Source: UBA11740 sp049273695
Lineage (GTDB): Bacteria; Acidobacteriota; Blastocatellia; Pyrinomonadales; Pyrinomonadaceae
Direction: 5' to 3'
NCBI GenBank assembly: GCA_049273695.1
Contig: JBASRE010000016.1
Location: 13,820 to 77,819 of the forward strand
Length of the DNA stretch: 64,000 nucleotides
Shown here: positions 59,062 through 64,000 of the stretch, in pieces
How positions within the stretch are numbered: position 1 is the first letter of the stretch
Layout of the letters: every line of letters begins with the position of its first letter
Notes under the pieces: model-generated
The model's input: only the letters and a program-made list of their open reading frames with translations
The model's database searches: none
What the model was told of the DNA's origin: nothing
Made by a program: the position numbers and the translations under genes

Positions 59062-60240
59062 ATGCGTCTTGCGATTCTCGGAACGCGCGGAATTCCGGCC
59101 AGCTACGGCGGGTTCGAAACGTTTGCTGAGCACCTGTCAACGCGGCTCGTCGCGCGTGGGCATGAGGTGACGGTTTACTGCCGATCGCACTACACCAGTC
59201 CGCGCCAACTCGAATTCCAGGGGGTGCGGCTGAAGGTCCTGCCGACGATTCATCACAAGTATCTGGATACCGTCGTTCACACGTTTCTTTCGGCGCTCCA
59301 TGCGGCGCCGCAACGTTACGATGCCGCGCTTATATGTAACGCTGCGAATGCGCCCTTCGCTCCCATTCTGCGATGGACGCGAACGCCAGTGGCGATCAAT
59401 GTTGACGGCCTTGAGCACAAGCGGAAGAAGTGGAACTTCATCGGACGCACGTACTATCTGGTAGCGGAACGACTGGCGACTATTTTGCCGAACGAGACAG
59501 TCACGGACGCACGCGTGATTCAGGACTATTACCGGACGCGTTACGGCGCCGACTCAACGATGATTGCCTACGGCGCCGACGTAGAGCGCCGGCCCGATCC
59601 GCTCGTTCGTCGTTGGCGAGTCGAACCAAATCGTTACGTGCTTTATGTCTCAAGGCTCGAGCCTGAGAACAACGCGCACCTCGTGATCGAGGCGTTCAAG
59701 CGCGTGCGGACAGCGCACAAGCTTCTGATCGTCGGTGACGCGCCTTACGCCCATCAATATATTGCTGAGCTGAAGCGGCGCGCGCGCGGCGACAAACGGA
59801 TACTTTTCACGGGTTTTGTGTTCGGACGCGACTACCGTACTTTGCAGCAAAACGCCTACTGCTATGTGCACGCGACTGAAGTTGGAGGCACGCATCCCGC
59901 GTTGTTGGAAGCGATGGGCTTTGGCAATTGCGTGCTCACGCTCGCCGCGCCAGAAAATGTGGAAGCGATTGGCGACGCGGGGATTACGTACACTGACGAG
60001 ACGGATTTAGCCGAGAAGTTGCAGCGCGTGCTGCGCGACGGCTCGCTGGTTCACGCTTACCGGAATCGGGCTCAGACGCGGGTGCAACAGAAGTACGATT
60101 GGGAATACGTCGTGGATCAGTACGAGGATTTGTTTGCGAAGATGGCTGGATTGCCCTTACCTGGCAGTTTCGCTACCGAACTCGAATCAACCTCTCGCGC
60201 TGCTCAGGAAAAATCACTGAGCCGATCAGCGTCGGCGTGA
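59062..60240 (+). CDS. Glycosyltransferase with DUF1972-type N-terminus
   Basis: A 392-residue GT-B enzyme. LGTRGIPASYGGFETFAEHL is the DUF1972 signature found in rhamnosyl- and other transferases for exopolysaccharide. YVLYVSRLEPENNAHLVIEA and the ATEVGGTHPALLEAMGFGN segment form the donor site. The last 73 codons are duplicated at 61612-61830 with an unrelated gene between, so the 3' end of this copy may have been exchanged. Confidence 0.88.
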   Translation: MRLAILGTRGIPASYGGFETFAEHLSTRLVARGHEVTVYCRSHYTSPRQLEFQGVRLKVLPTIHHKYLDTVVHTFLSALHAAPQRYDAALICNAANAPFAPILRWTRTPVAINVDGLEHKRKKWNFIGRTYYLVAERLATILPNETVTDARVIQDYYRTRYGADSTMIAYGADVERRPDPLVRRWRVEPNRYVLYVSRLEPENNAHLVIEAFKRVRTAHKLLIVGDAPYAHQYIAELKRRARGDKRILFTGFVFGRDYRTLQQNAYCYVHATEVGGTHPALLEAMGFGNCVLTLAAPENVEAIGDAGITYTDETDLAEKLQRVLRDGSLVHAYRNRAQTRVQQKYDWEYVVDQYEDLFAKMAGLPLPGSFATELESTSRAAQEKSLSRSASA

Positions 60241-60343
60241 CTCAGTTTTTCGGGCCGCCTCCTAATTATTGCGTTGGCACTCAGATGCTCGCCCGCCGAG
60301 GGGCGGCAGCCATTTAGGACGCAAGGAAGCCGTAGCTAACCTA

Positions 60344-61477
60344 CTATCCGGTTGAAGAAATGCCGATTTCCTTGACCCAGAACTCCGCGCCGTGATTACT
60401 CTGGATCCCGTAATTCAGAGAACGAAATTTGTTGTGGTGGTAGATGCCCAGGTTCACCAGTACCCATTCATTTTTTGGAAACACTCCTGGAAGAACGATT
60501 CGCGGTAGCGAAATCACGTGGCCCGTCTCCCACGCGCCCAGATGCCAGGAGTCGTCCCATTCCACGAGGGGGAACTGGAAAAATGCACCAACAAAACTAT
60601 CCCCGCGCTTCCAGCGCCTGATACCAGTCACACTTGGTGAGACAATCTGGGCGTAGAAGCCCGTTGACTCGCTTATATTGGCCGCCGAAAGGCCCGCCTC
60701 GTTATCAGCGTATCCAAAGAAAAAGTTGTCAATCGCCTCCAATTTACAACTGACACGGACTTGTCCGATGGCAGGCATCTTGTACCACTTTAGAACTCCG
60801 ACTCTACAGAGCACTTCGGCCGAGTCATAACTCAACAAAGAGCCATTCGAAACAGTCATGTTGCTGTAACCGCCGACCGTGCCGGTTGAAGCATTAGCAG
60901 GCATCACCGCCGTGGGAGCGGGAAGGATAGCAAAGGCGTCACCTTTGGTTACCCAGGAACCGACGTAGGTCGTCACGCCGTCATATGGCGCTCTGAAGGT
61001 AGCGTTCTTGGCCTTGCTGCGTGATGCCTTGGCAACCGCTTGCCCTTTCCCAATCGTGTCTTTGAAAAGTCTCTCTTTTTCTTGCAGCAAAGGCTTTTCT
61101 AATGATTGGATCTGGGCCAGTCCGACACCTAAGTTCTGAATCAATGTTTTTGACTCACCCGCCAAACGGTGTCGAAGCTCGTTGAGTTTTTCGTACTTCA
61201 GACGCCCCAGAGTTACTTTTCGCATGGCAGCCCGAAGAGTGTCCTGTCGCACCTTGCGAAACGCGAGATACTTGTCAAGTTTCTTGTCCACATCTCGACC
61301 GAAGAGAACGGCCACGCGCGCGCGGTGTTCCTTCTGTATCTTCTGCAAGCCCTCCTCGTAGCCTCGCGCCGCCGCGACTTCACGCTGTCTTAACTCAGCG
61401 GTTGCCTCCAACATCTGCCAATGAGCAGAGTCCGGCAAGTCCTTTCTTCGATCGACCTGAAAGTCCAGTTGATGCAT
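60344..61477 (-). CDS. Orphan protein: coiled coil plus beta-rich domain
   Basis: A 377-residue protein with no signal or membrane segment. Residues 1-150 are helical and charged (AELRQREVAAARGYEEGLQK, KLDKYLAFRKVRQDTLRAAM); about 165-375 are beta-rich, with Trp/Phe-rich strands (DDSWHLGAWETGHVISLPRI). GGAG lies 8 nt before ATG. It is encoded on the strand opposite to both neighbours and flanked by the duplicated glycosyltransferase end, so it is probably acquired. Family not recognised. Confidence 0.6.
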   Translation of the reverse strand: MHQLDFQVDRRKDLPDSAHWQMLEATAELRQREVAAARGYEEGLQKIQKEHRARVAVLFGRDVDKKLDKYLAFRKVRQDTLRAAMRKVTLGRLKYEKLNELRHRLAGESKTLIQNLGVGLAQIQSLEKPLLQEKERLFKDTIGKGQAVAKASRSKAKNATFRAPYDGVTTYVGSWVTKGDAFAILPAPTAVMPANASTGTVGGYSNMTVSNGSLLSYDSAEVLCRVGVLKWYKMPAIGQVRVSCKLEAIDNFFFGYADNEAGLSAANISESTGFYAQIVSPSVTGIRRWKRGDSFVGAFFQFPLVEWDDSWHLGAWETGHVISLPRIVLPGVFPKNEWVLVNLGIYHHNKFRSLNYGIQSNHGAEFWVKEIGISSTG

Positions 61478-61611
61478 GAGGTGTCTCCGTTATTAATGGC
61501 ACTAACCACTAAGAGAAAGCGGTGCGAGTACGCGAGGCCCGCGCCTTCAAGTGAGCAACTATTGTTTTACCCATTCTCTACAAATAATGATTGACGGGAA
61601 GCGTTTCACGT

Positions 61612-61830
61612 GTCAAGGAGCGCGTGCTGCGCGACGGCTCGTTGGTTCACGCTTACCGGAATCGGGCTCAGACGCGGGTGCAACAGAAGTACGATTGGGA
61701 ATACGTCGTGGATCGCTATGAAGAGTTGTTCGCGCGCATGGCTGGACAGTCACCACCTGAACGACAATCGACCCAAACCGACTCTGAGCACACGGAACAA
61801 CGCGCGTTCAGTCGCTCGGCTTCAGCTTAA
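61612..61830 (+). pseudogene. Duplicated 3' fragment of a glycosyltransferase gene
   Basis: About 73 codons reading RVLRDGSLVHAYRNRAQTRV onward, nearly identical over the first 45 codons to the end of the gene at 59062-60240 and then diverging, yet ending in the same SRSASA. No start or N-terminal part is present. It is probably the displaced original end of the glycosyltransferase. Confidence 0.8.
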
Positions 61831-62124
61831 GACCGGTCGGAATCGCCTCAGAAAGGCTGCGCCGAAAATTGCGACAGCCCGTAATCCACTACCGGCCAAT
61901 CACTTGCCTGAAATTCCCTGCCATTAGGTTGCGTTAACTTGAACCTGGGATTATTCTGCCTGCGCTCTCAAGTTGTGTTTGCCCATATCTGGCTATCAGA
62001 CAAAACCAAGTGAGCGAGACAGACTACCAACGCGTCGCCAGTGAGAGCATCAGTGGCAATCCAGATGTTTAGAAATGCGAACCGTTAGCGCGGGCGTCAG
62101 CCAACGCTAACGGCGGTCACCGAG
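61831..62124. other. Gene-free stretch with hairpin
   Basis: Only a 9-bp hairpin is seen: CCGTTAGCG (62082-62090) with CGCTAACGG (62105-62113), which lies just downstream of the minus-strand small gene and may end its transcript. No T-run follows. Confidence 0.5.
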
Positions 62125-62370
62125 TCAGAACAGCAGCAAAGACCACAGCATGGTCTCGGCGATGTCGGTGACATAAACCACGGGCAGGGCCGGTGGAGCT
62201 GCTGTTTCACCAAGAACCGGTGCGTCGTCATTCATAGGCTGAGCGGCGCACGGCGGACCACTTGTTTCGCCTGGCGCACACGGAGGCGTCGGCGTTTCGC
62301 CTGCGAAAGTGGTTACCGCGAGAACGGACATCAAGGCGAAAGAGACAGCTAGTCCTTTTAGCTTGTTCAT
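62125..62370 (-). CDS. Small exported protein with GET-x-x-P-P repeats
   Basis: An 81-residue protein. The signal peptide (MNKLKGLAVSFALMSVLAVT with cleavage near TFAG, residue 24) is followed by three imperfect repeats, GETPTPPCAP, GETSGPPCAA and GETAAPPALP. The C-terminus is hydrophobic (ETMLWSLLLF). Two Cys in the repeats could form a disulfide. AGGAG lies 7 nt before the ATG. It is divergent from a TPR/Fis-type regulator. Confidence 0.75.
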   Translation of the reverse strand: MNKLKGLAVSFALMSVLAVTTFAGETPTPPCAPGETSGPPCAAQPMNDDAPVLGETAAPPALPVVYVTDIAETMLWSLLLF

Positions 62371-62440
62371 GTTTTCTCCTAGCTAGTGAATTGGGTGTTG
62401 CGAGTTTCTAAACGACCATAACGAAGCGGGTTTCAGCTGG

Positions 62441-62464
62441 TTGATTGGTTGTCAGTCCAATCAA
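62441..62464. promoter_or_regulatory. Inverted repeat between the divergent small gene and the TPR regulator
   Basis: Perfect 8-bp arms, TTGATTGG (62441-62448) and CCAATCAA (62457-62464), 8 nt apart, placed in the 157-bp divergent promoter region. Likely an operator, perhaps for the regulator itself; this is inference. Confidence 0.5.
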
Positions 62465-62527
62465 GTTGAGACGCACATGCTTCGGGCCGCAATGATGTTA
62501 TCACGCACGTAGAAAGGCAGCCCTCAC

Positions 62528-64000
62528 ATGAACTTAACGTCTGAGCTAATAACACTTAAAAGCCAAAGTCGCGAACTTCCAGTAACCGAACGAGCCACCC
62601 TTTGCTGCAATCTCGCGAAGCAGTTTGAGAAGGACGGCGAATACGAATTGGCCTACTCCGCGCTAGAGCAGTTTTGGCCAGATCGGACTGCACCGCCATA
62701 CGTGTCTGATCTTGATGATTCTCTCAAGGCCGAAGTACTCCTTCGAGTTGGAAATTTGTCTGGATGGCTTGGCGCAACTGATCAGATTCCAGGTAGTCAG
62801 GAAACAGCTAAGGATTTCATTAGCAAGAGCATCAATCTTTTTGAAGCATCCCGACAATGGCCGCGTGTTGGAGAAGCGCGTGCTGACCTTGCGCTTTGCT
62901 ACTGGCGTGAGGGCGCACTCGACGAGGCGAGTATTCATTTAGATCGCGCACTGGAGCTTCTGAAAGATGATGAGAATGACGTAAAGGCATGTGTTCTGAT
63001 TCGTGCGGGCATCGTAGAAGTAGATGCACGCAGATTGAACAGGGCTCTAGATTTTTACAATAAGGCCGCGCCACTTGTTGAAAAGAGCGACGATCATGGT
63101 CTAAAGGGAGCATTTCACAGTGAATTCGCTCGTTTGTATAGATGGTTAGGTCAAGCGGAAAACGTAGACCGGGCGCTGATCGAATATGCAGCCGCCAGCA
63201 TCCACTTCGAGCAGGCGGGCAACATACGTTATGTAGCTCGCGTTGAAAACAATCTCGGCTTTCTTTATTTCACCATCGGACAGTACAAAGACGCGCACCG
63301 CCATCTGGATCGTGCACGCGATCTGTTTCTGCAACTGAAGGATGTTGGAACTGCCGCGCAGGTTGACGAGACGCGCGCGCGGACTCTTCTGGCCGAGGGT
63401 AGTCTCAAGAACGCCGAGCGGACGATCAGGGCGGCAGTCAGAGTCCTCGAGAAGGGCGGTCAACAGGCGGTTCTGGCTGAGGCGCTCACGACCCAGGGAA
63501 TTATCGCGGCCCGCACGGGCAACCAGGCGCGCGCCGCCTTGCTGCTACAGCGAGCGATCGTCGTCGCGGAAACAGTCGGTGACCGCGAAGGCTCAGGTCG
63601 CGCGCACCTGACGATTGTCGAAGAACTCGGCAGTCAAACGGGAGTGAGGCAACTCGTAGAAATCTACCAGTCGGCCGTAGAGTTGCTCGAACAGTCTCAG
63701 GATCCGGCAACGCACAAGCGTCTGATTTCCTGCGCGCGAAAAGTGATTACCGCGTTACTGGTTGAGAAACCTGGCGGGGGCTTTATGCCAAAGCCCGATT
63801 CATGGGAGGGATTTTCCCTGCGCCGGGAAATCAAGAAAATCGAAAGAAACCTGATCGAACGCTCGCTTCGCGACGCATCTGGTTCCGTGACCAAAGCCTC
63901 GCAATTGCTGGGCTTCAAACATCACCAGAGTCTGGTGTCGCTGCTCAACAACCGGCATAAAGATCTGATCGGACACCGCACCGCCGTGCGAAAGCGGCGA
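62528..64000 (+). CDS. TPR regulator with C-terminal Fis-type HTH (partial)
   Basis: The frame opens with ATG at 62528 and stays open to the window end (491 codons, no stop seen). Residues about 15-440 are TPR-like helical repeats (VGEARADLALCYWREGALDE, RVENNLGFLYFTIGQYKDAH). Residues about 440-485 are a Fis-type HTH (IERSLRDASGSVTKASQLLG and HHQSLVSLLNNRH). No AAA+ domain is present, so it would work without sigma-54. It is divergent from the small exported GET-repeat protein and may sense or regulate it. Confidence 0.75.
   Translation, partial: MNLTSELITLKSQSRELPVTERATLCCNLAKQFEKDGEYELAYSALEQFWPDRTAPPYVSDLDDSLKAEVLLRVGNLSGWLGATDQIPGSQETAKDFISKSINLFEASRQWPRVGEARADLALCYWREGALDEASIHLDRALELLKDDENDVKACVLIRAGIVEVDARRLNRALDFYNKAAPLVEKSDDHGLKGAFHSEFARLYRWLGQAENVDRALIEYAAASIHFEQAGNIRYVARVENNLGFLYFTIGQYKDAHRHLDRARDLFLQLKDVGTAAQVDETRARTLLAEGSLKNAERTIRAAVRVLEKGGQQAVLAEALTTQGIIAARTGNQARAALLLQRAIVVAETVGDREGSGRAHLTIVEELGSQTGVRQLVEIYQSAVELLEQSQDPATHKRLISCARKVITALLVEKPGGGFMPKPDSWEGFSLRREIKKIERNLIERSLRDASGSVTKASQLLGFKHHQSLVSLLNNRHKDLIGHRTAVRKRR

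Overview
The window looks like a piece of a moderately GC-rich Acidobacteriota chromosome, probably Blastocatellia-like. This is inferred from one MacB-type permease of the duplicated-domain kind abundant in that phylum (43521-45974), a futalosine-pathway menaquinone gene (mqnA), a type IV pilus cluster, and many short palindromic intergenic repeats. The species cannot be named from the sequence. No rRNA, tRNA, CRISPR array or transposase was seen.

Layout. 0-5 kb: a LolCDE/LolA-like cluster (two LolA-fold exported proteins, an FtsX permease, a LolD-type ATPase). 5-9 kb: radical SAM protein, pyruvate kinase, PilZ protein, CBM9-like protein. 9-12 kb: a six-haem cytochrome c. 12.1-14.5 kb: a small accessory island with a frameshifted gene remnant, an Xre repressor behind a 22-bp perfect palindrome, a translationally coupled 55-aa protein and a DUF3800 protein. 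14.7-27 kb: a two-ABC-exporter operon, a diguanylate cyclase, a thioesterase/YbjQ/alkyltransferase-like trio, cyclase, mqnA, a nucleotidyltransferase-like pair, aminopeptidase P and aldehyde dehydrogenase. 27-33 kb: a secreted subtilisin and a sulfate-type ABC importer. 33-43 kb: hydrolase, PilT and a zinc-ribbon/receiver-like partner, ThiE, TrmL, a 24-residue Lys/Ala peptide with a strong promoter, and pilN-pilO-pilP-like-pseudopilin. 43.5-49.4 kb: an efflux operon (adaptor, ATPase, MFS, permease). 53.8-57.8 kb: ffh-rpsP-khpA-rimM-trmD-rplS. 57.8-61.8 kb: two glycosyltransferases, the second with a duplicated 3' end around an inserted orphan gene. 62-64 kb: a small exported repeat protein divergent from a TPR/Fis-type regulator that runs off the window.

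The main discovery candidate is at 49.77-53.48 kb. Five tandem minigenes, each with its own ribosome-binding site, encode nonapeptides of the form M-N/T-K-G-four mostly hydrophobic residues-D. They sit directly behind a near-consensus sigma-54 promoter and face a convergent gene for a TPR protein with a GAFTGA-bearing sigma-54 activator domain and a Fis-type DNA-binding end. A MacA/MacB-like efflux operon diverges from the array. The arrangement resembles leaderless short hydrophobic peptide signalling through TPR receptors in Firmicutes (RRNPP systems such as RopB/SIP), but built on sigma-54. The second TPR-HTH gene with a small exported protein at 62-64 kb may be a related architecture. The peptide-signal function is inference; the minigenes, promoter match and domain motifs are visible in the sequence.
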